In this document: positions 1 to 11,232 of the stretch, in pieces
Position numbering within the stretch: the stretch's first letter is position 1
Layout: the number at the start of each line of letters is the position of its first letter
Source of the DNA: Epiperipatus broadwayi
Lineage: Eukaryota; Onychophora; Udeonychophora; Euonychophora; Peripatidae
Length of the DNA: 64,000 nt
Assembly: GCA_028023455.1 (NCBI GenBank)
Contig: JAQFVV010012509.1
Location: forward strand, 3,840,590 to 3,904,589
Reading direction: 5' to 3'
Made by a program: the position numbers and the translations under genes
The notes under the pieces: generated by a model
What the model saw: the letters and a program-made list of their open reading frames with translations, nothing else
Told to the model about the DNA's origin: nothing
Databases searched by the model: none

Positions 1-1300
1 AAAAAAAAACTTTTTAACTTCTTTTAATTTTACATAGCTATGAATTAATTGTTTCTAGCAAAACTCTTTAAACTTAAAACTTTTAGTTTGACATTTCTAA
101 AGCAAACCCTTTTTCGCCCTTTTAATTAATTAATTATAACTTTTATTTAAAAAAACTCTTTGACTTACAATTTTACGTTTTTGAAAACAACTGCAATAAA
201 AAAAAACTCTTAAACTTTTACATACTATTTTCTTTTAATGAAATATTTTTATTTTAATAATTTTTAGACAAAATTATTGTGCCAACACAATGTTGATACA
301 ATATATATATATATATTGGAAAAATATGAAAAGATTACGGATCAAATGTCGGGATATGGGAAATCATTATCATTCTCATTTAACATAAATAATTATCACA
401 GATAAAATGAATAAATACATAAAAAAATATGCAAGTTTAAAGAACATAAGAGCGTGACTATCAGTACTGAACAAAACTATAAGTAATTATAACAATAATT
501 ATAAGTTACAAGCTGCATTACCATCAATGCTCTGGCCATAGAGTACTATAAGTGTACTGGCAATCTATAAACTAAAATTTTCTTTAAAAAATGCAAGAAG
601 TAGATTTTAAAAGAGATATCTTTGCACCAACTAAAGAATTGTCTGGATATCCATGTACAGATATAAATCCTCATATGTATATAAACCAACAATTATTGCT
701 TTGGACTAGCTTGGAAAACAAAGACCCTAAAAACTGTGATTGTAAACAAGAGAAAATAACCAACATATAATATTTTAAACATATTTTAGTATGAATTAAA
801 TTTATAGAATAATTTAAAACAATAATATATGTTTACTAATTAGAAACAATAATAATGAAATGAAGTTGAAGGTCTGTTAAATACATCATTCTGATTTTGA
901 TTCATAGATTGAAAAATAATAAGCTACTACAGGTAACATTGTTTCAAATTTTCAGATATACAAATTGTAAAAAATATTAAATAGTCATATACATACATGC
1001 ACACACGTGAGTGTCTAACAATATAAAATATTTAACATATTAACACTCCAATAAAAACTATTCTATTATAATATATAAATGCATGTTTGTGCATAGATAA
1101 GCCTATCCACAACATTTTAAGATCTACAAATAGTACTCCATATGTTAATATATGACAATATTATTCTATCATTAAATAACAATCTTATACCTAATAAGTT
1201 CACACATACTTGCTTATTTCAATATAAAATATTTTCATTGCCAATTCTAATTACTCTTACCAAATAACAAGTTACATAATTTAAAATGTTAAATAAAAGT
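1..1300. other. AT-rich noncoding DNA
   Basis: No ORF of note and no recognisable repeat apart from a short (AT)n run near 300. Dominated by A/T homopolymers. I see no exon-like segment on either strand. Confidence 0.6.
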
Positions 1301-1307
1301 TTTTCAC

Positions 1308-1690
1308 TAAACATCACATGGTCACCATTTCTTATGCTTGCTCATAACTTTTATCAAAACAGTCAAAACTCTTCATAGACTAGTGCCACTAAGTACAAGC
1401 CAGAGTAATCAATGGATTCCAGAAGGCTTGTGCAAAAAACCCTATCTAGTGCTTGCTCATCCAATATCCCCAGACTAATTTTTAGCCTACGGCTTTCATC
1501 AATGAGAACCCATGTGTCTGAGACCACTGCACCTAGCCACGAGCTAGAAACAGGTTTGGGGATATTGGATGAGTATGCACTAGATAGGGATTTTATGCAT
1601 AAGCCTTCTGGCATCCATTGATTACTCTGGCTTGTACTGATTGGCACTACTGTATTGGGAGTTTTGCCTGTTTTAAAAGATTCCTTCAAA
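1308..1690 (-). mobile_element. Snapback retroposon, diverged copy
   Basis: The stretch from about 1362 to 1680 folds back on itself: arms of about 150 bp containing the paired motifs CCAGAAGGCTTGTGCA and its inverse, and CCAATATCCCC / GGGGATATTGG. The same sequence forms the arms of the larger hairpin at 47087-47913. Outside the left arm (1308-1330) is the inverse of the conserved 3' tail of that family (motif GGTGAtCAt.TGATGTTTA), so this copy lies on the minus strand. I found no clear target duplication; its right side runs directly into a TAA repeat. ORFs drawn through it are chance readings of a palindrome. Confidence 0.7.
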
Positions 1691-1695
1691 AATCA

Positions 1696-1768
<73 letters not shown>
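1696..1768. repeat. (TAA)n microsatellite block 1
   Basis: About 24 uninterrupted TAA units. It marks the upstream boundary of LINE-A copy 1, which starts directly at its right edge. Confidence 0.95.
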
Positions 1769-1958
1769 GATAGTCACCAGAGGTCACCTCTAGCTTACCA
1801 CTCATTTAGATTGTGCTCCTCAATTTATTAGAATATCATAAAATATACTGATTACAGGTAAGAGTTTTATATCCCTAATCACTACAAAATAGAAAACTAA
1901 TAGATTAATTTTAAAAAAAGAAGAGAAATACAAAAAGGCAATTCAGATTGATTGCATA

Positions 1959-3409
1959 ATGGACTTAGATGTCCAACACCCAGCTATGATGTCCGCCAGC
2001 TCAGACACATTTAAAAGTTCCTATGCACAATTTGCAAAATCATCATCAATGATTATATAAAAAAAATGAAAATAATCCGCGATTGTTTTTCTCAAGGAAA
2101 ATGCAGGTACTGCCTAAATTTCACCATTCTACAGCAGGAGATCTGATGAAATTAGATCTTACCCCAAAATCTACGGAAACCTACATTAATGCAATAAAAG
2201 AGCCTTGGTCTAATGATAGCCTTAAAAAAATATCTGAAGTTTTTAATCAAACCATCCCTAGGGATCTCTTCAGTTCATTTAAATGTTTTTTCACTAAACG
2301 CTCCATTGTCATAGCAATTACGGATGGAAACTGTTCACTTTATAGATTCATTAAGGAGCTTCTATTCAAAGACATAAATAATAAACAACTATGGAATTTG
2401 ATAGTTCGTGCAGGAGATCATCTGAATCCATGTTCTTTGGGTATTGAATTTGTAAATGAAGAAAGCAAAGAATTGTTCCGACAAGAAATGAAAACTCCAG
2501 GGCAATACGCATTAGTTGTAGTCAATCCCAACAGAGAAAACTTTATTACTGGCTTAATTAAAAAAACTTACCTAGGTTAATCAGAAACAGATTTCATTAA
2601 ACTTATGAAACCGTTTGGGAAGGTAATAGATTTTCAACCTTTACAGATTAAAAAATACACCCATCCCAATATTTGGTAACAATTATAGATTTAAAGTAAA
2701 ATTAGGAAAGTACATTAATCCCAAAAATATTCCAACACAAGTTGCAGATGAAGAAGTGACATTATTTCTTGTTATAAAAGGTCTAAAACCGCAATGCTTT
2801 CATTGTAAAGAACGCGGTCATCTTATTAGCAACTGTCCAGCTTTATATTGTAACAATTGTAATATGAGCATATCCCCCTTAAATCAATGCCCAAAAGAAG
2901 ATTTCCATAGTAATCAATAAGTGACTGCAGATGAAGATGTGCCTTCGACAGACCATAATATTGAAAAAAAAAATGATATTGACATTAACAATAGTGGAAA
3001 GGATGATTCTACATACTACAGGTCTCAATAGCATTGAAATTTCCTCCTCTTCTAATCCGGAAATCTCACCTGTCCTTATAAAACATTCCTCGAAATAATG
3101 AAATCGTTTGCAGTTTTCCCATCCCAACAGATTTTAGAAACATCACAAATCACTAGAAAACCGGGTCGGCCGATTAAAAAAAAATCTAATAATAATCTGA
3201 AGAAACTCAAAGCTCTAGAAGGTGAAAGTAGTGATAATGATTCCCCTCCTCCAGTCTCTAGAAAAAAAGCTAACATCATGCAAAGTGACAATGCCTCTAT
3301 AATTGCCACATACTCATCAGAAAATAGTCCAATGGAAGAGGAAACTGATAGTAATACAAACATACATAAAGTTTCACTTGAAAACCCCTTCACAGACAGG
3401 AAAACATGA
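1959..3409 (+). pseudogene. LINE-A copy 1 ORF1 (gag-like nucleic-acid-binding protein), broken
   Basis: Readable in pieces: 2083-2580 aligns with residues about 45-200 of the copy 2 ORF1 (shared DLMKLD, TIPRDLF, VNPNRENFITG-type motifs). A stop at 2578 is followed by a shifted frame. The zinc knuckle CFHCKERGHLISNC (C-X2-C-X4-H-X4-C) is still visible near 2795-2840. The last part, 3098-3409, matches the C-terminal acidic and GRP-type basic tail of copy 2. ORF1 proteins of this type coat the element RNA in the cytoplasm. The ATG at 1959 gives an N-terminus (SYAQFAKSS) like the copy 2 start SYADAIKAS, but stops follow within about 40 codons. Confidence 0.8.
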
Positions 3410-3780
3410 TCCAATGATATTTTTCTCAAATCTAAAGACAATAATTGAACAATGCATATTTATTGATCCATTAAAATATACTACAGCTTCCTTTATTAAA
3501 ATATTGAACTTTATCTTAGAATAAAACTTTCCTATTCTAGGCTTCGATTCTGATATATATGTGCACATATATACAAATAATGGATATTAAAATAGTTTTT
3601 AATGTTAGAGGGTTAAACTCCCCACAAAAATTTGATCTCCTCGCTAAACGGTACAACATTGTTAAACCTCAGATCATGGGCATTATCGAAACAAAAATCT
3701 ACAGTGGCTCACTAATCAACCCTACAGGTAAGCTAAATTCTAAGGGCTATACAGCCTTCTCAAACACATCTGACACTCCA

Positions 3781-4218
3781 TCAGTGGGTACAGGCATTAT
3801 CATTGATAAAGCCTGCTTATTTAGTTCTTTCAAAATTCTACATATTGATGTGCACTTGCTAATAATTACATTTACTTATAAAGCCATCACATTAAACATA
3901 GCAATTGTTTATATCCTCCTAAGTCCCACTATTATAAACAGAAATATACAAACACTTAACTCCAGGTTCACAAATGCTATGTATCCGATAATTATTTTGT
4001 CAGCAGGTACAGGCATTATCACTGATAACGCCTGCCGATTTAGTTCTTTCAAAATTCTACATATTGATGCACACTTGCTAATAATTACATTTACTCATAA
4101 AGCCATCACCTTAAACATACCAATTGTTTATATCCTTCCAAGTCCCACTATTATAAACAGAAATATACAAACACTTAACTCCAGGTTCACAAATGCTATA
4201 TATCCGACGATTATTTTG
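3781..4218 (+). repeat. In-frame 219-bp tandem duplication in LINE-A copy 1 endonuclease
   Basis: Units 3781-3999 and 4000-4218 are near-identical and repeat GTGII.D.AC.FSSFKILHID through TLNSRFTNA.YP. The period of 219 bp (73 codons) keeps the reading frame. Copy 2 has one unit only, so the duplication arose in this copy or its direct parent. Confidence 0.9.
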
Positions 4219-5875
4219 GGAGAATTCAACATGACATATCAGATCTTCACCGGGAAATGGTTACATCAGCTGTCTTTTCCGATGATAAGTGGAAGAGGCT
4301 TTCTGCCGGAGAAGGCCATGTCATTTAACAATGGTAGACATTCATCACTTATAGATCTGATTTTCTATTCACCATTATTACATAACATGATATGCATTCA
4401 ATTGAAGAATTCCCTCTCTCTGATCATGCAGCTGTTTTAGTGTCACTGGAAATTAATTTTGATAATAGAACAACAATTAATACAGGAAGAACCATCAGAG
4501 TTCTACTACCATCACACACACACACACACACCAGAATATCTTTTTTCAGAAGGATACATATATCTTCACAAGTTGAAGAATATTACAATGGATTCAGTCC
4601 AAGCATGGTGTGCTTTTACTAATCTGCTTTCATTTAACATTGATCATCTTACCAGGACAACAACACCCCCAACAAAACTATTAAAGCTTATGGATGATAC
4701 ATATAAAAAAATTATTGGCACTTCCCAATCAAATCTTTATCATCCCTGTCTGATAGCTTTAAAGAAAACATATCAAGAGTTAACAATCCAGCTTAAAGAA
4801 TATATATCCATTAAAAAGAAAAGGTTATATTTAAATAAGCCACACATGTATGCCAGAAACATCATTAGATGGGTGTTAGGCCACCCCTCCCAGATGCGAG
4901 CCCCAACAGCTATTAAAGTTCAAACTGAAATTGTCCATGGAGATTTTATGTTGGAGCGGCTTTACATATTGTATAGAGAAAAATTCCAGAGGGTCTCCTC
5001 ACCAAGTTTAGTGGCCTTTTCACAATATAGATCAGAAAATGAATTTAATATTTCTTTAAAAGTTTCATTCAAAAAATAAAAGCGATGCCAGATTCATGTC
5101 ATCCTGGCATAGATGGAATTCCCAAGTTTGTATACAAACATATTGATAAAATTGCAGCACAATACATGCTTAACCTAGTCTCCTACCTCACTAAAGACAT
5201 CTGTAAAATGCAGGGCTTAAATCAAATTATGCTTGTGCCATTCATTGGAAAGAAACAATTAATCTCAAACACCACTAACCTATGTCCAATTTCAATGTGC
5301 TCCCTTGGCATAAACATAATAGAATCAGTGAAAAAAGATAAAATAGAGCCATTCATTTTTCCAAACCTATCAAAATGCAATTTTCCAAAAAAGAATCCTC
5401 AACAGGGCAGGCAGCCTTTCTATTCAAGTCAACTATAGAAACTGTTAGAGATAATAAAAAATACAGTCCAATTGTTATTTAACTAGATATTGAAGCCACT
5501 TTTGACATGATTTCTATCAGTACTCTCCTTAAAACTTTGCCAAAATACTCAGTCCCCAATGCTTATCTAAATTTGCTTGCTAACTTACATTTAAACTGTG
5601 AGATTTATGTTTTCCTAAATTGGAAAACTTCAACGCCAATAGTGCCATGTCAGTCCATTCCTCAAGGCTCACCTCTCAGTGCTTTTTTGTTCACTGCTTA
5701 TATCAACCCTCTTATAAAAATAATAGAAAATGAATTTTCAGGAGTCTACATGCCTATCATCAATGACAACATCTCATGCATCACATATATGGATGGTATA
5801 ATAGTATTTCTATCATCCCAAAAGCAAATTCCCAAACTTCTTAAAATACTTGACAATTTTACAAAAGAATATAAG

Positions 5876-6037
5876 TAAGCATTTATTTTTATAGCGTCTG
5901 TATATAATTGTAATTACATTCATATCGGCCTTTCAAGCCAATTGTGCATCTTGTATTGGTCAGAGGGTATTCATTTATTATTTAACACTCGCAAAGCATT
6001 TGCACAATTGGCTTGAAAGGCCGATATGAATGTAATT
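5876..6037. mobile_element. 162-bp hairpin insertion in LINE-A copy 1 ORF2
   Basis: It interrupts the codons for KEYK.LTFNM. The 13-bp sequence AAAAGAATATAAG is present on both sides (5863-5875 and 6038-6050). Inside, inverted arms of about 38 bp (5911-5948 and 6000-6037; motif CATATCGGCCTTTCAAGCC) enclose about 50 bp. The right arm reaches the junction, while 35 bp precede the left arm. The long duplication suggests target-primed retroposition rather than a cut-and-paste MITE. Confidence 0.85.
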
Positions 6038-7510
6038 AAAAGAATATAAGCTAACATTTAATATGGAGAAATCATGTGCAAGGCAAATCTTCACTGGTAT
6101 TAGCATTACTAAAGTTTTTAAAGGTAGACCAAGTGCATTTCCTGGGTACAACTTTTATTTATGTCATTCACCTATGAGATTGCTCATATGGAAAAATTTA
6201 ATAGAAAAAGTGGAAAAGACTGTCAATTCACTCTACAAAGCCTACCTCTCTCTATATACAAAAATGGCTTTGCTTAACATGCTAGTGATTACAAAAATCT
6301 CTTATTTTACTCCAACAATCATTTATACTAAGGCATTTACAAATAAGATAGACTCCTTATGCAGGAAATTATTCTGGGGAAAAAAGATTATCTCTATATC
6401 AGTAAAACGTCTAAGAAAACATTTTTCACAAAATGGCCTTGACCTTCACTCAATACATGTCTTCAGGATACAAAAAACATTGAACATAATATCTACATGT
6501 GCACAAAAATTCCCATATTTAGAAATTTGTGCCAAGATTATCCCTACAGATAGACCACATTTTCTCCAGAAATATCTGAATATACTACTTACACCATTAT
6601 TAACAATCCACACTCTTAACTTTAAACCACCACAAGCCAAATATAAATATTAGGAAGTTTATCAACTTCTACATCCAAGTCAAGATGATGTACAAACTCC
6701 ACTTCATATTAATGATAAACAATTATGTCACAAATTTAAACTATGGTCACTTGAACCAAAATCTTTTGACTTTCTTCTAAAGATAAATCTGGACTCGCTA
6801 CCTACGCAACACTTTTTGAAATATGAAAGAAACTATAATGATATAGATGATATATGTAATCTTTTCCATAGGGACTCGGAGACACAAAACCACCTTTTTT
6901 TCTCATGCCCAAGTCTAGAAAACATTCATGAAATTATCAGCACTTCACTTAAGGATAGAAAAATCAATATGAAAACCCTTTTTGACTCTTTTAATAGAAA
7001 TATCTTTGCTGAAATAAAAATCTGCACATTTTTACTCTATGCCTTATGATGTACAAGGTGTAATTTCATATACAATTATATCCCCAGGAGACATCCAAAC
7101 ACATTTAGAAATAAGCTGCAAACCATACACGAAAAAGACATGAAAATTACAGATCAATCTAAGTACGTTGACACCTTGGAATATACAAGAACTTATATAA
7201 AAGCACCAACAAAAATTATATCTAACATGGAACCTTGTGCCAGTTCTGAAGTCAACTGACAAATTAGACTCATTCCTGCTTTAATTTAATTGAAGTATAT
7301 TTAATTGTATATAATCGTATGATTGAATGACCACCTTTGACTTTGTTGAACTGTTTTTTTTCTTAAATACTTCTAGTTTGATAACACATGCAATCACTGA
7401 TCAAATCATTGTACATATGTAGTTTTGTGAATGAATTTATATATAAGAACTATGTTGTCAAATGTAAGTTGTATAACCTTTTAGAATACTAATAAAGCCT
7501 ATCCTTTGAA

Positions 7511-7559
7511 ACATCATCATCATCATCATCATAATAGTAATAATAATAATAATAATAAT
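7511..7559. repeat. (CAT)n/(TAA)n block 2
   Basis: About seven CAT units followed by TAA units with one TAG interruption. It forms the 3' tail of LINE-A copy 1 and abuts the 3' end of the minus-strand LINE-B copy 1. Confidence 0.9.
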
Positions 7560-9141
7560 TTATTTATTTATCTATTTATTCATTCATTCATTATGAAACA
7601 AACAATAAATGTATAATACAGTGAGATATATTCCATACAAGAAAAATCTTGTGTGAGGAATTTAAATGAAACAACTAAAAACAGTAATAAATTACAAAAA
7701 AAAGTATAAATATTACATAAAATATTAAAATCACACAGATATTGCATTTGGCAATTCAATCACAGTAGTAAATAATTACAACATAACATACAATATAAAC
7801 AAAAAAAATAAAGAAACAAAATAAAACTAACGCTTAGCATAATAAAACCAGTGCCATAAATGCTTTTTAAAAATCAAATAACTAGTGTTCATTAAATTCA
7901 CAGAACAATCTTTTATAAACATATTAAATAATTTAGGACCATTATAACTAAATTGCTTCCTACTAGATGTTTTAAGAAAATTAGGTAAAGTTAACTGATA
8001 TTTAGTAGATAAACGAGTATTTACAACAGAAGATTTAGTACCCAAATGAAGTTTCCTACAATAAATATCAAGAATCACTCTATATTTATACAAATGGAAA
8101 ACATCTAGTATATTAAACATGGCATAAATATCTTTAACAGATGTGGTACGTGATCTACCAAAAAATGATACGCATTGTATAATTGTGTAAAACAGACTAA
8201 GTAGTCATTGCAAAAGTAGAACAGTTCCCCCAAACTGATATATTATAACATAATAAGCATTGATAAGAAGAAATATATAAAGTAATCAAAACTGAATGAG
8301 GAAAAAATTTAGATAAGTAGAAAAACATATAATTTAATTTACGTAAATGAAAACAAAGAAAGTCAATATGGTTTAAGCAGGATAGTCTGGAGTCAATAAA
8401 ACATCTGGATAACAAATATTATCAACAAATGAAATGTTAGCACAAGTACAAGTGCTATTACAATGCCAAAAATACTTATTACAAATAGTAATGTTAAGCG
8501 AATGAATATTTGACTTATAAAAAAAATTAATAGCTTTTTGTTTTACTCAAATTAATTGATAAATTATTAAATGCTAACCATTTACTAATTAGGATTAAAT
8601 CATCATTAATAATTTTTTTCAACAAAATTATGTGAAACTGCAGCATAAGATAAAGCAATATCATCTGCAAAACCATAAATTTTTAGCTTTTAAAGGTAAA
8701 GTAAATAAATCATTTATATAAATTATAAATAAAATGGGACCCAAAACTGAATCTTGTGGTACACCACGGTTAACTGTTATAAAAGAGCTTACAACACCAG
8801 AAATATTTGTTGCTTGTTTTCTATCCTTTAAGTAATTCGCAAACCATGAAATAAGTCCACCACGAAAACCATATGAATATAAATGCTTAAGTAAAATTTT
8901 GTGAGATACAGAATCAAATGCATTAGACAAGTCTAAATAAATAGCAACAGTTTTAAAATCCTTATCTAGTGAAGTTCAAATTGTTTACATGACTATAGAA
9001 AGTATCCAAGGTACTTCTACCAGAAATAAATCCATATTGATGTTCAGATAAAATATTATTTTTAGATAAAAAATGACATCATTTTTCTCTTTAACTACCA
9101 TCTCTAACAATTTGGATATTACAGATATAATAGAAATTGTT
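7560..9141 (-). mobile_element. LINE-B copy 1, CR1/Jockey-group non-LTR retrotransposon, 5'-truncated
   Basis: Aligns throughout with LINE-B copy 2 (15067-17097). The 3' end (left side) carries short TTAT/ATTC tetramer repeats, and a conserved ACAAGA-TTTT-TCTTGT hairpin lies at 7637-7652. Truncation occurs within the RT domain just after the position equal to about 16575 in copy 2, exactly where TAA block 3 begins. More decayed than copy 2. Confidence 0.85.
7827..9118 (-). pseudogene. LINE-B copy 1 reverse transcriptase C-terminal half, broken
   Basis: Reading leftwards: GFISGRSTLDTF near 9000-9040, then 8661-8930 gives SNAFDSVSHKILLKHLYSYGFRG, GVPQDSVLGPILFIIYINDL (RT motif with QD for QG) and a disrupted FADD box. 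After frameshifts, 8197-8415 and 7827-8120 give the post-RT region ending in SSRKQFSYNGPKLFNMF, equal to SSRRQYVYSGSKLFNKF in copy 2. No endonuclease domain remains. Multiple stops make it a relic. Confidence 0.85.
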
Positions 9142-9444
<303 letters not shown>

Positions 9445-9657
9445 GAGAAGTGCGCATGCGCCAGCTGGTTTGATGATCGTAGATATCGGTAGGATATATT
9501 ATATATTTCTAGTAATAATAAAACTAAAAAAAATTTTATTTAAAATAAACCGTATTGTCTCTAAGCAACCCAATATTCAGTATATATAGTTTTTTAAACT
9601 TAAGAAAACTCCTCCGACGAGGAATTTGTGTGCAAGCAATTTTTTTTTTACTTCATT
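9445..9657 (+). promoter_or_regulatory. LINE-A copy 2 5' leader, probable internal promoter
   Basis: Begins AGAAGTGCGCATGCGCCAG. The palindromic core GCGCATGCGC (about 9453-9462) resembles the NRF-1 consensus and is one of very few GC-rich spots in this AT-rich window; a CAGCTG E-box follows. TATATATAG occurs near 9580. Non-LTR elements are known to use promoters inside their 5' UTR; the use of this motif is my inference. Confidence 0.5.
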
Positions 9658-11043
9658 ATGGCGATCTCTTTGAACGCAGCAAGCATTTCTTATGCTGACG
9701 CAATCAAAGCATCCACTATAAAAGGAGATTTTCCTCAGAACGTGGGAAAAAATCAAGCTCCAGTTTCAAGATTTCGTCGTTCAACAATAAATGATCTAAT
9801 GAAACTAGATGTGATTTCAGAATCTGACCCATTACCAGTTAACGTAATAGAAGAAGAGATCTGGACTAATGAGAGTCTATTAAAAATTTCTGAACGCTTT
9901 AATACGACCATCCCACGTGACCTGTTTATGTCGTTTAAACGTTTCTTTACTGACCGGTCTGTTATCCTTGCAATTACAGATATAAATTGTTCGCTGTATA
10001 GATTTCCTAAGGATTTGCTATACGAAGAATTAAGCACAAATAATTTATGGGATTCTATATTGCGCATAGCAGATCACCCAAATTCTCGCTATCTTGCTAT
10101 TGAATTCTATAGCGAAGAACAAAAAAACAAATTTGATAAAACAATTAAAACGTTAGGGAAATATGCTTTAGTAAAAGTTAACCAATATAGAGAAAATTTT
10201 ATTACCGGCACAATCAAAAATACGTACTTTAACTATACAATAAATGACCTCAATAAATTAATGCAACCGTTCGGAGTTGTTGTTGCCTTTCAACCTATAT
10301 ATTTAAAAGGAACTCCGATACCGATCTATGGAAACAGTTATCATTTTAAAGTTAAATTAAATCAAAACGTAAATCCAAATGATATTCCCACTCTTATAAC
10401 CGATCACGAAGCGACGCTACTCTTAATAATTCATGGACTTAAACCGCAATGTTTTCACTGCAAACAACGAGGGCATATTATAAATGCATGCCCAAAACTT
10501 AAATGTAAACACTGTGATATGAGAGCAACCTCAAGTCATCAATGTGGAAATGCGCCAGTAAATAACACAGATTTCACTCCTCAACCGATAAGTGAATCAA
10601 CTACAATTTGCTATCAAAATAATCCAATTAATGACGATGTAACAGACGATCTATACACCACCAGAGAGCAATCAGTAAATGACGAAAGTGAATCAATTTT
10701 ACCCGAAAATCAATCACGGAATGACGAGGATAAACCAGTGTTACAAGAAAATAGCCCATCTCAACAAGAATTATTAAAAAGTGATTGCCAAAATCACAAA
10801 CAATCAAAAACACCCCTTAACAAAACTTCGCAAGATATTATAGACTATCTAGTGCCTTGCTTGCCACCTACAGACCCGAAAATAAATGACACTGCCAACC
10901 GAAAACCAGGCAGACCGCGAAGCAAACGTAGAAAAAATGCAGCAGTGCCTATTGATCTTAGTGAAGATGATATGCCCCAGACATTAGATCATAAAAAAAA
11001 AAATAAGAAAAGCAAATATGAGTTCAACGGATACCGAGTTTGA
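9658..11043 (+). CDS. LINE-A ORF1, gag-like RNA-binding protein
   Basis: The ATG at 9658 (MAISLNAASISYADAIK) is preferred over the in-frame codon at 9628 because copy 1 aligns from the SYA motif. Residues about 45-230 form a conserved domain of unknown fold shared with copy 1 (NDLMKLD, TIPRDLF, RENFITGTIK). A CCHC knuckle CFHCKQRGHIINAC lies at about 265-278 and a second Cys/His cluster CKHCDMRATSSHQC at about 283-296. The C-terminus is rich in Asn/Gln/Glu and then basic (RKPGRPRSKRRK). The product should bind element RNA and form the transposition particle. The stop at 11041 probably results from an extra A in an 11-A run (10993-11003): in the shifted frame the copy 1-like tail continues to about 11149. 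Confidence 0.85.
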   Translation: MAISLNAASISYADAIKASTIKGDFPQNVGKNQAPVSRFRRSTINDLMKLDVISESDPLPVNVIEEEIWTNESLLKISERFNTTIPRDLFMSFKRFFTDRSVILAITDINCSLYRFPKDLLYEELSTNNLWDSILRIADHPNSRYLAIEFYSEEQKNKFDKTIKTLGKYALVKVNQYRENFITGTIKNTYFNYTINDLNKLMQPFGVVVAFQPIYLKGTPIPIYGNSYHFKVKLNQNVNPNDIPTLITDHEATLLLIIHGLKPQCFHCKQRGHIINACPKLKCKHCDMRATSSHQCGNAPVNNTDFTPQPISESTTICYQNNPINDDVTDDLYTTREQSVNDESESILPENQSRNDEDKPVLQENSPSQQELLKSDCQNHKQSKTPLNKTSQDIIDYLVPCLPPTDPKINDTANRKPGRPRSKRRKNAAVPIDLSEDDMPQTLDHKKKNKKSKYEFNGYRV

Positions 11044-11232
11044 ATACACTTCAGATGAAGACCTTAGCACCAATAAAAAAGCAAATGTGCAAAAATTATC
11101 ACAGGAGGGAGGAAGTAGAACCTCCAGACATAAAAATTCTTTGTCATAATTTGTGCAAGATATCTAAACTATATAAAATTATAATCTAATTACTACATCA
11201 GGTGTGTTCTGTTTTTATTGAGTGAAACTATA

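Larger units (their letters stand above)
3580..7260 (+). pseudogene. LINE-A copy 1 ORF2 (APE endonuclease-reverse transcriptase), broken
   Basis: The start ATG at 3580 gives MDIKIVFNVRGLNSP, matching copy 2. Endonuclease motifs: N-R-G-LNSP, IETK (catalytic Glu), GEFNM (where GDFNM is expected, so D to E at an active-site residue) and SSLIDLIFYS. After a frameshift the SDHAAVLVSLE strand motif follows near 4425. RT pieces: 5085-5438, 5507-5878 (SIPQGSPLSAFLF, then YMDGI replacing the YMDD catalytic box) and 6063-6653. The C-terminal C-X2-C-H-C motif at about 6850-6910 has lost its first two cysteines' spacing (CNLFHRD). In-frame stops occur at 5479, 6651 and 7047. The mutated catalytic boxes and stops make this copy dead. 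Confidence 0.85.
1769..7530 (+). mobile_element. LINE-A copy 1, APE-type non-LTR retrotransposon, decayed
   Basis: A full-length but inactive relative of the element at 9445-14720. It has a 5' leader, an ORF1 with a CCHC knuckle, an ORF2 with endonuclease, reverse transcriptase and C-terminal zinc motif, an AATAAA signal near 7490 and a CAT/TAA repeat tail. Both ends touch TAA-type repeats. It carries many stops and frameshifts, a 219-bp internal duplication, a CA microsatellite in ORF2 (about 4513-4531) and a 162-bp hairpin insertion. Its 5' leader does not resemble that of copy 2, so the two may belong to different subfamilies. The clade is probably L1/Tx1-like (endonuclease of APE type, no RNase H), judged by eye only. 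Confidence 0.85.
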
